Of a stretch of 64,000 nt of DNA, positions 48,633 through 60,747 are shown in pieces; positions within the stretch are counted from its first letter, which is position 1; each line of letters begins with the position of its first letter. Source of the DNA: Cervus elaphus (taxonomy: Eukaryota > Chordata > Mammalia > Artiodactyla > Cervidae); NCBI RefSeq assembly GCF_910594005.1, contig NC_057816.1, positions 22,585,797 to 22,649,796 of the forward strand, given 5' to 3'. Both the position numbers and the translations under genes were made by a program. The notes beneath the pieces are model-generated. The model was not told the origin of the DNA. It made no database searches and saw nothing but the letters and a program-made list of their open reading frames with translations.

Positions 48633-49336
48633 AATAAGTATACTGCTTGAAATGTTTTCACAAACTTAACTACTAACTTAATCAGCACTCAAATGAATTC
48701 TATTTCTCATTCTTGTCATCCTACAAAACCTAGGAAAGCACATCCACATTCCTTTATTCATTCTCTGTGCAACTAGGATAGAACAGAGGAGGGCAGTGTG
48801 TGGAAACCCTGAAATGCATGGTTAAGTATAAAATTTAAGATATCAAGGTTCACCTCAATATCTGTTATCAATTATTGACTTCCTGAATTCTTGAAGCATC
48901 TGAAACTTTAGAGACTATAAGAGACTTCCTGGTTGCAGAATACTATATGGTCTCTTCCCTGTAGGAATCCCTTCTTAAAGGAACCTGCAGTATGTAGTAG
49001 GATGATGGAAACATGAGTTGAAAATAGGAAGTGGTAAATCAGATGGATATGGAGAGAACTGGGCATACCTTCCCGCTCCTAAAGCCCATCAGCAAGTAAG
49101 CTTGTTCCTCAGCTAGTGTATCCCCCTATTTTCTAGTGAAGATAGAGCACAGTTGTTTGTCATATGCAGTTCATTCAAAAGACAGTGATTTAAATGTTGA
49201 GAAGTGTGTGCCTTCAAGACACTATAAGGCAAAGAAGTGTTTACATGATTTCTGCCAGACTGAGATTCTTTTTCATAAATAAAGCTCATATAAAAGTGAG
49301 TTTGTAAAGGACAGAGCTGTGTTCCCTACTAATGAA
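48633..49336. other. Upstream/intronic stretch before the third receptor
   Basis: No gene or clear repeat. If the leader-exon reading is right, this is the intron between a leader exon ending near 48620 and the coding exon. Confidence 0.4.
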
Positions 49337-49356
49337 ATTTTCTTCTGTTCTCACAG
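49337..49356 (+). promoter_or_regulatory. Splice acceptor for the third receptor exon
   Basis: attttcttctgttctcacag: a long pyrimidine tract and CAG, with the exon starting at 49357, 21 bases before the ATG. The - strand receptor has an acceptor in the same position relative to its ATG. Confidence 0.75.
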
Positions 49357-49377
49357 ATTTCTGAAGTTGAGAATAGA

Positions 49378-50322
49378 ATGCTGGCTAGAAATGACTCCTT
49401 AGTGACTGAATTTATTCTTGCTGGATTAACAGACCGTCCAGAGCTCCAGCAACCCCTCTTTTACCTGTTTCTAATGATCTATGTTGTCACCGTGGTGGGC
49501 AACCTGGGCTTGATCCTTCTTATTGGTCTAAACTCTCACCTCCACACCCCCATGTACTATTTCCTCTTCAACCTGTCCTTCACTGATCTCTGTTACTCTT
49601 CTGTTTTCACCCCCAAGATGCTGATGAACTTTGTATTCAGGGAGAATACCATCTCTTATGTGGGGTGCATGACTCAGCTGTTTTTCTTTCTCTTTTTTGT
49701 CATCTCTGAGTGCTACATGTTGACCTCAATGGCCTATGATCGCTATGTGGCCATCTGTAATCCCTTGCTGTATAAGGTCTCCATGTCCCATCAGGTCTGT
49801 TTGGTGTTGTCTCTGGCTGCATATGTGATGGGGTTTGCTGGAGCGTCTGCCCACACAGGGTGCATGCTTAGACTAACCTTCTGCAATGTTAATGTCATCA
49901 ACCATTACTTGTGTGACATCCTCCCACTCCTCCAACTCTCTTGTACCAGCACCTATGTCAATGAGGTGGTAGTTCTCCTTGTCGTGGGTATTAACATCAC
50001 AGTACCCAGTTTCACCATCCTAATTTCTTACATCTTCATCCTCACTAGTATTCTTCATATCAAATCTTCTCAAGGAAGATCAAAAGCCTTCAGTACCTGT
50101 AGCTCCCACATGATTGCTCTTTCTCTTTTTTTTGGTTCAGCAGCATTCATGTACCTTAAATATTCTTCTCCTGGATCTATGGACCTGGGAAAAATTTCTT
50201 CTGTTTTTTATACTAATGTGGTGCCCATGCTCAATCCTTTGATTTACAGTTTGAGAAACAAGGATGTCAAAATTGCACTGAGGAGATCTGTATTTGAAAT
50301 CCAGAGGAGAAACATGTTCTAA
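49378..50322 (+). CDS. Olfactory receptor, family 8-like, intact
   Basis: An odorant-binding seven-transmembrane receptor of olfactory sensory neurons. It has 314 codons, with ATG at 49378 as the only sensible start and TAA at 50320-50322. In order: N-glycosylation site N5 (NDS), TM1 with GN at 41-42, LHTPMYYFL at 55-63, C97 and C179 for the extracellular disulphide, [10 protein letters not shown] at 118-127, [10 protein letters not shown] in TM5, [12 protein letters not shown] at 233-244, and [15 protein letters not shown] at 283-297. The tail after IALRR ([12 protein letters not shown]) diverges from the other two receptors here. The start [17 protein letters not shown] and MTQLFFF fit family 8. 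Subfamily and orthology would need a database comparison. A splice acceptor precedes it, and a BovB begins 0.4 kb downstream. Confidence 0.96.
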   Translation: MLARNDSLVTEFILAGLTDRPELQQPLFYLFLMIYVVTVVGNLGLILLIGLNSHLHTPMYYFLFNLSFTDLCYSSVFTPKMLMNFVFRENTISYVGCMTQLFFFLFFVISECYMLTSMAYDRYVAICNPLLYKVSMSHQVCLVLSLAAYVMGFAGASAHTGCMLRLTFCNVNVINHYLCDILPLLQLSCTSTYVNEVVVLLVVGINITVPSFTILISYIFILTSILHIKSSQGRSKAFSTCSSHMIALSLFFGSAAFMYLKYSSPGSMDLGKISSVFYTNVVPMLNPLIYSLRNKDVKIALRRSVFEIQRRNMF

Positions 50323-50729
50323 CTAGTAACAGCAATAATGTAAAGACATTCAATTTTGTACTTAATTTTTATTATATATCATGATGAGATTGTTCAAAAT
50401 TTCATTACTTCTATGGATTATATTATGTGTGGTATAATAGACTTGTGTTATCATTTCTCTTGTAGCTCTTCTTGTCTCATTTTTCCTACATATCTCTTGT
50501 AACTTGTAACAGTTTTAGTAAACAACTAATGGGATCTTTATAATAGGAAAATATGAATTGATTTTTTTAAAACTACCTTTAACTTTTGGGCTATTCCAAA
50601 TTGAACAAGTGTGGTGTTTATTAAATACGTAAAGATAAAATTAGAGTTTGCTGATCTAGACACAAAAGTGCCAAACACTACAGAATAATTCTCTTGTGAA
50701 ACAATATTGTTACTGGTATAGTCAGAAGG
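50323..50729. other. 3' flank of the third receptor
   Basis: AT-rich, unassigned, likely holding the 3' UTR. No AATAAA or ATTAAA was seen before the BovB. Confidence 0.45.
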
Positions 50730-52482
50730 CCTTCCTCAGTGATCAGTGCAAAGAAATAGAGGAAAACAATAGCGTGGGAAAGACTAGCGATCTCTTCAAG
50801 AAAATTAGAGATACCAAGGGAACATTTCATGCAACGATGGGCTCAATAAACAGAAATGGTATGGATCTAACAGAAGCAGAAGATATTAAGAAGAAGTGGC
50901 AAGAATACACAGAAAAACTATACAAAAAAGATCTTCATGACCCAGATAACCACAATGGTATAATCACTCACCTAGAACCAGACATCATGGAATGAGAAAT
51001 CAAGTGGGCCTTAGGAAGCATCACTACAAACAAAGCTAGTGGAGGTGTTGGAATTCCAGCTGAGCTATTTTAAATCCTAAAAGATGATGCTATTAAAAGT
51101 GCTGCACTTAATATGTCAGAAAATTTGGAAAACTCAGCAGTGGCCACAGGACTGGAAAAGGTCAGTTTTCATTTCAATCCCAAAGAAAGGCAATGCCAAA
51201 GAATGTTCAAACTACCACACTATTGCACTCATCTCACACGCTAGTAAAGTAATGCTCAAAATTCTCCAAGCTGGGCTTCAACAGTACATGAACTGAGAAC
51301 TCCCAGATATTCAAGCTGGATTTAGAAAAGGCAGAGGAACCAGAGATCAAGTTGCCAACATCCGTTGGATCATGGAAAAAGTAAGAGAGTTCCAGAAAAG
51401 CATTTACTTCTGTTTCATTGACTATCCCCAAACCATTGACTGTCGATCACAACAAACTGTGGAAAATTCTTCAAAAGATGGAAATACCAGACCACCTGAC
51501 CTGCCTCCTGAGAAATCTGTCTGCAGGTCAAGAAGCAATAGTTAGAACCGGACATGGAACAATGGACTGGTTCCAAATTGGGAAAGGAGTATGTCAAGGC
51601 TGTATATTGTTACCCTGCTTATTTAACTTCTGTGCAGAGTACATCATGCTTAATGCCAGGCTGCATGAAGCACAAGCTGGAATCAAGATTGCTGGGAGAA
51701 ATACCAATAACGTCAGATATGTAATTGACACCACCTTTATGACAGAAAGCGAAGAGGAACTAAAGAGCCTCTTGACAAAAGTGAAAAAGGCGAGTGAAAA
51801 AGCTGGCTTAAAACTCAACATTCAAAAAAATAAGATCATGGCTTTAGGTTCCATCACTTCTTGACAAATGGGGAAACAATGGAAACAGTGACAGACTTAT
51901 TTTCCTGGGGTCCCAAATCACTGCAGATGGTGACTGAAGCCATGAAATTAAAAGATACTTGCTCCTTGGAAGAAAAGCTATGACCAACCTGGACAGTATA
52001 TTAAAAAGCAGACATTACTTTGCTGACAAAGGTCCATCTTCTCAAAGCTATGGTTTTTCCCATACTCATGTGTGGATGTGAGAGTTGGAGTATAAAGAAA
52101 GCTGAGCACCAAAGAATTTTTGCTTTTGAACTGTGGTGTTGTAGAAGACTCTTGAGTTCTTTGGACTGCAAGCAATTCAAACCAGTGAATCCTAAAGGAA
52201 ATCAGTCCTGAATATTCATTGGAAGGACTGATGCTGAAGCTGAAACTCCAATACTTAGGCCAACTGATGTGAAGGACTGACTCATTAGAAAAGACCCTGA
52301 TGCTGGGCAAGATTGAAGGCAGGAGGAGAAGGGGACGACAGAGGATGAGATGGTTGGATGACATCACCGACTTGATGGACATGAGTTTGAGCAAGCCTGG
52401 GAGTTGGTGATGGACAGGGAATCCTGGTGTGCTGCAGTCCATGGGGTCACAAAGAGTTGGACATGTCTGAGTGGCTGAACTG
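50730..52482 (+). mobile_element. BovB LINE, 5'-truncated, with 12-bp target-site duplication
   Basis: Sense BovB beginning in the linker (AFLSDQCKEIEEN) and reaching the 3' end. The flanks are atagtcagaagg (50718-50729) and atagtcagaggg (52483-52494). It is dead: TGT to TGA at about 50993, CAA to TAA at about 51072, a frameshift in FDCVDHNKLW (about 51440), and the active-site YADD box changed to YVID (about 51720). Confidence 0.93.
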
Positions 52483-52494
52483 ATAGTCAGAGGG

Positions 52495-53709
52495 ATTTAA
52501 AGAAATGTCTTCATTGCAAATTAATGTAGAAACAGATCCACCTGATGTTGTCATTTTGTTCTATTTTTTGTAACACTTCCTTTGATCTTGCTTTTCTTGT
52601 TCTCTTTTAAAATGACAAAAATCTGTTTCACCTGCCACCTGCTTCTGAGAATCTCTATCAGGCAAATACATTTAGTACTCAAGAGGATACATATAATTCT
52701 ACCACTGATTTCCAAACGTAGCATTAAGAGAGGGTGATTAGAGGAATAATACATGTGTATCTGAGGATCCCAATAAGTATGATGGGCAGTTTGTTATCAA
52801 ATTTGTATTTATTACTATCTACTTGACACAAATATTTTGAAAAAGGCATATGGTTTTACTGTAAATTTCATCATCGCATTAGGAAAATACTACACATAGT
52901 GTTAGGAGAAACATTTTAGCCATGTCTCACTTATCCACTGAAGTATCATCAAGGGTGTGTATTAATACAATAAACCATATCAACATTTTCTGAAATTACT
53001 TAAACATTGTTTCACCAATGAGATAATAAATACATTTACCTAGATGTTGCTCCCTATAGTTTTTTTCTACAATGTTTTCCCATTCATATATTTAGAGTAT
53101 CATACGTAGTGGTAGGTCACAAAATTCTTGTTAATTGGATTATCTTGTTTGGATAACAATAATAAATTTAATGCTATAAATAATAATAGAATATAATAAT
53201 AAATTACAATAATAAGAAATCAGAAAGAACTTTGGGGTATAATTTCTTTTGGGAAGTGAAATGTGGCAGCCATGGATAGGTGCTGCTCACCCCTTTTCAG
53301 TAGAACCATTTGTGGGGAGCATCACTGACTGTCTGTAACTGCTATTCCCTTGGATCCAACATACTGTTTAGGCAGAGTCCATGTTTCCTCTAGGATGTCC
53401 TCAACCATTGACTTAGCTTGGTCATAACAGAGCTGGCCATTATCTTTGTAACATAGATCTCTTCTGATAGGCAGTCTTTGCTTAGGGACTTATCATACTA
53501 TTTGAGATTTTTCTTTTTGAACTACACTGTAATCTGAGGTTTTTCTACCAAATTCTTCCTTCTCTCTCTCCTTTCGTAGGTGTCACACTTTCATCCTGGT
53601 CTGAAAGCTTTTTCACTGACACCCACTCCTTCCCATTTTATCTTTCACAGGCACTTAACCACAGTAAATGTCTTGGAAGTCTAATCATTTCTTAGCATCT
53701 GTTTCTTGG
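52495..53709. other. Unassigned AT-rich stretch
   Basis: No gene or clear repeat; low-complexity ATA/AAT runs at about 53150-53215. Confidence 0.45.
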
Positions 53710-54370
53710 AGAACTCAAAATAACATAACACTAACTGATTTTAAAACTTAGTCTTAGGATATGGTAATCAAAACAGATTGGTTTTGTTATAAATATAGAC
53801 AAATAAATCCATGGGACACAACAGAATATTTAGAAACAGATCCCTACTTACATAGTTTATTGATTTTTAACCAAGCAACTATGTTAACCTGGAGGTAAAG
53901 AAAAATCTAAGCAATTGATGCTGAAAATGCTAATTAATCACGAGGAAAAGTAAACTTTGATTTCTACCTCACATCATACACAAAATTAATTTTAAATGGA
54001 TCAAAAGTATATACATAAAACTGTCATGAAGCTTCTAGAAGAAAGCATAGAAAATATGTTAATATAGGCACAGATTTCTTAGACATATTCTGGAAAACAC
54101 TAAACCTAAAAGAAAAAAAAATAAAATGAGTTTCGTTTAAATTAGAGCATCTATGTATCAAAAAATATTTAGAGGCAGGCCACAGATTGGAAGAATATTT
54201 GCAATACGTATATGTGATAAAGTTATTATATCTAGGATATGTAACAACTTAATTAAAGTTTATCTCAGTGATAAAAAGACCATATCATATATTTTCAAAT
54301 GATTTGAAAGACGCATTCTAAAGGAATGTGTAAATGGCCAATAAGCACATGGAAATGTGCTTAACTTGGT
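53710..54370 (+). mobile_element. Old L1 ORF2 3' remnant, sense
   Basis: Degraded L1 sense sequence: atggtaatcaaaacagattg, atttctacctcacatcatac, aacttctagaag-type stretch near 54035, ggccacagattggaagaata, and tggccaataagcacatggaa. Confidence 0.7.
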
Positions 54371-56061
54371 GCACCCCTTAGGTATGATAGATAGCTGTTC
54401 AACAGTCCCTTACCAGCTGTACTATGCTCCCTCACATCATTGTCCAGACTTTTCCCCTTGAGTGGTTCAAGCACTTGTCAGGTCTTCTTCAGGGTCTCCC
54501 TCCATGTTAGACCTTGCAGCCTCTTGTTGGAGTCTCTATTTCAGAGGTCCAGGCACCAGCTGTGGGGCATCTTCAAACCCTCCATTAATCCAAGCAGCAA
54601 TCCTGTAGAGCTTCTCCTCTGAGATTCTAGAATTTGGTAATGCTTCTTAGTCTTTCTTTTTGTTCCATCAGTCCTGGAAGTAGTAGCTATTTTTTATAGG
54701 ATATTAGTCTTTATATTTTCCCCTGCTGCTTACTATACTCTGTGTCTATCGATCCAGTTCTCTTTTTTAAAAATGTCCTCTGTAGGAAGTACGTAGTATG
54801 CTATTTTTTTTTTTGACTGGAATTTGATACAGGGAATACATTTTATGTGATTGTGTTGGACTGACTTGACCCTCTCACAAAGCATATCCAGTCTAACTTT
54901 GATGACAGTGATTAGTCAGGAACAGTTATTTGGCTATAGTCTTTTCTGCCAAAATTGTTTAAACAGGCTTTTGTCTTTGTAGCTGCTGAATTGGTAAGAT
55001 TAAATCTAAGTATTCTGGTAGTCCTATTTTCACTGCATGGGAGAGATTAGCTGAGGTTGTAGTAGAACCAAGCAAATAGAACATGGGGGGAGAGACACAC
55101 CTCCATGAGTGGCTGGCCCTGTCCAACCAAATAAAAGGCCATGTATATTTGTGGCTTACCAGTTTCACATACTTTTGGGGAGTATGTTGGTTTATCTAGG
55201 CAAAATATAGTTGCAGGCATGACACATGGCTTGGAGTCTGAATGTGATATCCAAGTACCCAGAACACGCTGCTGGAAGTATGAGTCAGCAAATGCCTGGC
55301 CCGGTCTGTGAATCAGCAGGCTTATTTTGCAGGATGATTTTATATTCTGTAGATCAACCTGTCCAAAATGATCATTTAAAAATATTAAAATCACAATTCA
55401 TATAAAACTAAAATGCTTAAGGCTTTAAATGTAGTGTTTTAGAAATAATTATTACTATAGAATTTGATGCAAAAATTATTTCAATATATTAAGCATTTAG
55501 GATATTTGGAAGTATCATGCCTGTAAATTGATGAATTTCTTGAAGATACAGGTAATGTCATATATGACTTTATTGTCCTTCTGTATATGCTTCATGCATA
55601 CTATTTTTTTTGGGAAAAAAAGTTTGTTTTATTCATGTGGAATTCCTAGATGAACAGAGCCTAAAGTGTATGCTAGATAGATGCTCTCAGAAGGGTAACA
55701 ATAGAGTGTGTCTGATGTGATGGCATATACCATACTCTGGTCAGCGACAAGCGTGGTTAGCCAAGTGAGGCATTCTCTGCTCTATTTCAACAGCTCAACC
55801 AAAGAGGTACTCCACCACCTGGTCACCAGCTAGGACAGTCACACACAAAGCGGGCAGTGCCTACTGTGGTCAGGAGTTCCACAGAGCTGCTGGGGGTGTT
55901 TGTTTCAGGTGCTCAGACTTGTGGTGCTCAGCTTATGGTGGTGGGAGGCTGGGCAGGGAATCCTGATGCTTGGGATTCCGTCTCCAAGTAGGTGCCCCAG
56001 TCTCTGTCTCCCATGTCAGATACTTCCATCTATCTCTAGCCAATTTGTCCTTTTAATGGCA
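54371..56061. other. Unassigned stretch
   Basis: No gene is recognised. Frames of 60-115 codons (for example 55047-55394 on the - strand) show no domain or compositional bias. Confidence 0.4.
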
Positions 56062-56196
56062 TGTAAGGAAATGGCAGCCCACTCCAGTGTTCTTGCCTGG
56101 AGAATCCCAGGGATGGCGGAGCCTGGTGGGCTGCCGTCTATGGGGTCGCACAGAGTCGGACACGACTGAAGCGACTTAGCAGCAGCAGCAGCAGCA
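56062..56196 (+). mobile_element. Bov-A-type SINE with (AGC)n tail
   Basis: Headless sense SINE (aaggaaatggcagcccactc to gactgaagcgacttagc) ending in six AGC units. CpGs are well preserved (gtcgcacagagtcggacacg), suggesting a young copy. Confidence 0.92.
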
Positions 56197-56889
56197 AACT
56201 AGATGCAGTGTGATTGCTCTAAGAATGCATAGCCTTCTGAAAATTAGACTTGTTATTTTGAAATATTGGAAATGAAAAAATGAAATTAGTTCTAAATTTG
56301 TTGAACATTAAATTTGTAAGCAAAAAGAAAATAACTCATTATTTAAATATGATTTTGACAGCAAAGTTTTCAATGGTGATAAGAATGATTTAAACTCTGT
56401 ATCTTACACATATAAAGTTTCTCATAGATGTTTATAAAAGAAATTAAAAATTACTGGTCAAGAATTGCAAATGACTATTTCAAGTACAAAGCCTGATACA
56501 AAAAAATTATATTCTGAAAGCAAGTACAGATTTTTATTTAGAATTATGAATATATTTTATTTGGGTTTCTTATTTAATAAAAAATCATATAAGAGATGTT
56601 TTTGGTTTTTTGATTAATTTACGTTACTATAGCATATAATGAATATACCGACTTTTCTGATTTTACCATCAAATATGACCCTAAATAGTTCCTAAAACAT
56701 GCATTTACAATTAATAAATAATACAAAATTTACGTGATCAAAAGCCAGTCATAAAATAGAATATTTTTTTCAGTATTTTTAGCTGGTTTTGAGTAGGTGG
56801 CAGATCCAATAACCTAGCCCAACAATACCAGAAATGACAATTGTTAAATAGCTTATTTAGTCAACTTTGTTCTCAAATTAGATTAGGTG
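56197..56889. other. Unassigned AT-rich stretch
   Basis: Nothing recognised. Confidence 0.4.
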
Positions 56890-57050
56890 GTTAGGGGGTA
56901 TTCACTGTATGCTTTAGGTGAATGTCTTCAGTTGTTAACGTCTTCAAGTAATTTTCTCCCACTCCTCCTCCCTGTGGTCTGAAACTCCAATTACATACAT
57001 ATGAGGTTGCTTGATGTCTTAGGACTCATTGATGCTGTGTTGATATTTTT
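56890..57050 (-). mobile_element. Old L1, antisense, left part
   Basis: Antisense L1 ORF1-like sequence: ggtctgaaactccaattaca, atgaggttgcttgatgtctt, ctcattgatgctgtgttgat. It continues at 57669 after the retrocopy insertion. Confidence 0.6.
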
Positions 57051-57652
57051 TTTTAAGAAATATTAATGATTTATTCAATATGATACAGGATACAAAGTCC
57101 ATCCCAGTCAATGAAAACTGCTTTTTGAACCCTGCAAATCTACATCAGTATTGCACCTATATTTATACGTCTCTACGTATGTAGATATTTACATAGACAA
57201 CCCTGGTCATTTCAACTTAGAGAAGCAACACCATTTTGAAAGCAATGATAACGTGTATCCCTGTTCTTTCTGTGGCTTCATTGCCTTAAATACATATTGA
57301 GCAATACATGGGCAGTGTTTCTTTAAATGAGGAAGAAAACAGAAAATCCACTGGTTCAGAGATGCCTAGGGTGCTTTGTATTCTATAGAATGTGACCAGA
57401 TGCTCTGGAAGGCTTTAGGCTCTTAAAGAGAGAACAATCCAATCTGTATCCATTAGGACAGGCTAATGAACTGCATTTCTAAGGCTTGACTTGGTTCAAT
57501 TAAATGAGAGACAAGCTAGCTAATAAAACCATCAGATAAGCTGGCTAAGGCCACTGAGTTTATTCCACATGCAGAGAGATTCCTTGGGACGGGACCAGGT
57601 TTACCATTCCACACTTTCCAAATATACTCTATGGAATGCCAGTCCCATAAAA
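57051..57652 (-). pseudogene. Processed retrocopy of an unidentified transcript end
   Basis: An insertion with all marks of L1-mediated retrotransposition of an mRNA. It has a poly-A tail (poly-T at about 57045-57054 on the + strand), an AATAAA signal 15 bases before it (tttatt at 57070-57075 on the + strand), and a 16-bp perfect target-site duplication ctgtgttgatattttt at 57035-57050 and 57653-57668. The copied piece, about 600 bp read on the - strand, has no long open frame and looks like a 3' UTR. I do not recognise the source gene. It lies inside an antisense old L1, which reads continuously if the insertion is removed. Confidence 0.8.
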
Positions 57653-57668
57653 CTGTGTTGATATTTTT

Positions 57669-58151
57669 GTTGTTCTTTTTTTCTCTCTGGATTTCATTTT
57701 GGGTAGTTTCTATTGCTCTTCTTTAAGTTTACCCATCAGCTCATCATTTCTTCTGATGTGGTGTTAACTGCATTCAACACGTTTATTTTTACAGACATTT
57801 TTTTTTTAATTTTGGAATAGTTTTAAATTTGCAGAAAAATCGTTAATGTAGTACAGAGTCTGGTTCCTCTTGCTGTCTTACATCAGGCTTCCCTAATGGC
57901 TTAGCAGTGTGATACATTCATCAGTTAATGAACCATTAGTGACACATTATTATTAAAGTCCATACTTTATCCCAATTTTCTTAGTTTTTATCTAATGTTC
58001 TTTTTCCATCCTAAGATCCCATTCAGAATACTGCAGTGCATTGATTAATTATGTCTCCTTGGAGTCCTCTTGGCTGTCACGTTTGCTCAGACCTCCTGTA
58101 TTTTGGATGAGTTTGACAGTTTTTTGAAGAGTATTAGGTATTTTGTAGAAT
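57669..58151 (-). mobile_element. Old L1, antisense, middle part
   Basis: Continues the L1: tctctctggatttcattttg, gtttctattgctcttcttta, then an L1 3' UTR-like part (atgtctccttggagtcctct, ttggctgtcacgtttgctca). The jump from ORF1-like to 3' UTR-like sequence implies an internal deletion or two elements. Confidence 0.6.
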
Positions 58152-58382
58152 GGGCTTCCCTGGTGGCTCAGCAGTAAAAGAACTTGCCTGCAATGCAGGA
58201 GACATGGGCAGGAGATGTAGGTTCCATCTCTAGGTCAGGAAGATCCCCTGGAGAAGGAAATGGCAACCCACTCCAGTATTCTTGCCTGGAAAATCCCATG
58301 GACAGAGAAGTCTGGCGAGCTACAGTCCACGGGGTCACTAAAGAGTCAAGACAAGACTGAGCGACTAAATAACAACAGCAAC
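58152..58382 (+). mobile_element. Bov-tA SINE with perfect 12-bp target-site duplication
   Basis: Head gggcttccctggtggctcag, body, and an aacaacagcaac tail. A short duplication lies in the head (gcaggagacatg, then ggcaggagatgtagg). The repeat attttgtagaat flanks it at 58140-58151 and 58383-58394. Confidence 0.95.
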
Positions 58383-58394
58383 ATTTTGTAGAAT

Positions 58395-58480
58395 ATCCCT
58401 CAATTGGGATTTCTAGTGTTTCTCTCATGATTATTTTGGGATTATGTATTTTTTTTGGATTTGGAACATTTTTCCATTTC
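58395..58480 (-). mobile_element. Old L1 3' UTR, antisense, right part
   Basis: atccctcaattgggatttct, ctcatgattattttgggatt: continuation of the L1 split by the SINE. Confidence 0.6.
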
Positions 58481-59209
58481 ATAGATTGTATTTTTCAGAT
58501 CATAGAAATCAGCATTTTTTTTGTCTTTCCTTAACATGAAAATTTTTCCTTGAATGTATAGCATATATTAATAACAGCTCTTTTTTCTTGTCTATTAACT
58601 TTAAAATATGTGTTATTTTTAGCATGTTTCTACAGATTGAGGTTTTTCCTCATTGGATTGAGTTTTCCTGCTTTTTGCACACTTGGTTTTAAGCTAGTTT
58701 TCAGTTAGATTTCCTGTTAAACATGAAGGTTGCCATATTTTTAAACTAAAATTATTTGTAAATTTTTTTTTTTTAAAGAGACAAGCTTGACTGTCACTCT
58801 TGGTGATAGAAATGCAAACAAACTATGACAATTGGCAGAGCTTATGGAGCACAAGCTTAAATGTCCCAGTTGATTCTGATTATTTCTTTTTCCAGGGTTT
58901 CTTTCTTTATGTCAACTACATTGAATTTCCTCAGGTTTGGGACATGGATTCAATATAAGTCAGAATATCCTTTATGGAAACACCCAAGTCAAATCCCGTG
59001 TAAGACTACTGACCCATCTGGTACAGCAGTGTCTCTAAGGGTGGAATGGAAAGGAGTAGATGGGTCTACCTCATACTGATGTTAGAGATTAGAGACGTAT
59101 TACTGAAACACAGACTAGTCTTCCATAATAATTACTTAGTGGTCTACTGAACAATATATTGTTTAAAATATTAAGCTCCATAAGTTTTTACACAAATTTT
59201 ACTAAGTTT
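58481..59209. other. Unassigned stretch
   Basis: No gene is recognised; T-rich to about 58780. A 72-codon frame at 58861-59079 has no known features. Confidence 0.4.
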
Positions 59210-60010
59210 TTCAAAAACATTTCAAATTGTAATTTATGAGGTCTAATTTATATATAATAAAACATAAAAATATGAGATATACAGATTAGACTTTTTGCCT
59301 AAGTATAAAGTTATTTAATCATCACCCAGAAAAAGATATGGAACATTTCCATGACCCCAGAAATTTCCCTTATGTCACTTTCTAATCAATAGCCAGCTCC
59401 CATGCACCAGTTGAGGTAACAATTGCTGTGATTTCTGTCACTCCAGAGTAATTTTTCCTGTTCCTAAAAATCTTATGAATAAAATCATACTGTTTATAAT
59501 CTTTTTGGGTCTTCTGTCTTTGTTCAGCATAATGATTTTTGTATTTCAAGCACATTGGCACATGTGATAGGGCATTTTTTTTTTTTCTGAGAAATAGCTC
59601 ATTGAATGTATTTTCTACAATTTTATTATCTATTATATTCTCGTCTTGATGGAAATTAGACTATTAAAGTAAAACCTCAGTAAACATTCTTGTACAAGTA
59701 TTTTTTTTACATGCACTAATTTTTCTGGATGATGTATAACAGTGGTGGAATGTCTGGATCAGATGCTACCTATGTATGCAACTTTATTAGAAAATACCAG
59801 TTTGCTTTCTAAAGTAACAATCCAATTTTTCTCTTCCAACAGCAGTGTATGAAAGCTCCAGGAGTGCCACATCCAAATATACACTTGGTGTAGACAGTCT
59901 TATTAATTTTAGCCATTCCGGTGTATATGCAGTGGTATCTCATTATAATTTTGATTTGATTTTCCTTGGGACAAAGGATGCTGAGGTACATTTTTTCAAA
60001 CATATTAATA
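59210..60010 (-). mobile_element. Old L1 3' region, antisense
   Basis: Diverged antisense L1: ttgtacaagtattttttttacatg stretch near 59690, gtggaatgtctggatcagat, cttccaacagcagtgtatga, cattccggtgtatatgcagt, ggtatctcattataattttg. On the - strand a weak ORF2 C-terminus is seen at 59809-60003. Confidence 0.65.
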
Positions 60011-60159
60011 TTTGAGCCTGTATCTTGGAATGATAACTTTAAACAGTTTTTAAATACATACTGGAAAAAAAGAAATACAGCTGCCTGTGTTCTTAGATGA
60101 TATGATTATCTCTGTAGACAGTCCCTCAAAATTGACAGCAAGAACTACCAAACAAACAA

Positions 60160-60358
60160 ATGAACTCAGTGGTAAAGAATCCGCCTGCAATGCAGGTGAT
60201 GTGGGTTTGCTTCCTGGATGGAAAGCTCCTCTGGAGAAGGAAATGGCAACCCTCGCCAGTACTCTTGCCTGGGAAATCCCATGAACAGAGGAGCCTGGTG
60301 GGGTACAGTGCATGGGGTCACAAAAGGATTGGACGTGACTTATCAACTAAACAACAAT
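60160..60358 (+). mobile_element. Bov-tA SINE, head slightly truncated
   Basis: Starts within the tRNA head (actcagtggtaaagaatccg), then the body to atcaactaaacaacaata. Confidence 0.9.
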
Positions 60359-60535
60359 AATGCAGCAACTAAGACCTGGAGCAACCAAATAAATAAAATC
60401 AAGAAATAAAAAAAGGAACTGATTCTAAAGTTTATATAGAAAGGCAAAAGACCCAGAATGTCAAATACAGTACTGAAGGAGAAGAGAGTTATAGGAGAGA
60501 GACTGTCCAACCTTAAGATTCTATGTGTGTGTGCA

Positions 60536-60747
60536 TGTTAGTTCAGCTGTGTCAGACTCTTTGTGACCCTATGGATCGCGGACCACCAAGCCCCTCTGTA
60601 CATGGAATTTTCCAGGCAAGAATACTGGAGTGGGTTGCCATGCCATCCTACTGGGCATCTTCCCCACCCAGGGAATGAACCTGCGTCTGTTATGTCTCCT
60701 GCATTGGCAGTCGGGTTCTTTACCACTAGCACCACCTGGGAAGCCCA
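60536..60747 (-). mobile_element. Bov-tA SINE, antisense
   Basis: Antisense SINE: gttagttcagctgtgtcaga through ctgcattggcagtcgggttc to accacctgggaagccc. It divides the sense L1. Confidence 0.92.

Noticed and set aside
55047..55394. A 115-codon - strand frame
   Set aside because: No homology or motif recognised; overlapping frames of similar size occur in the same stretch.
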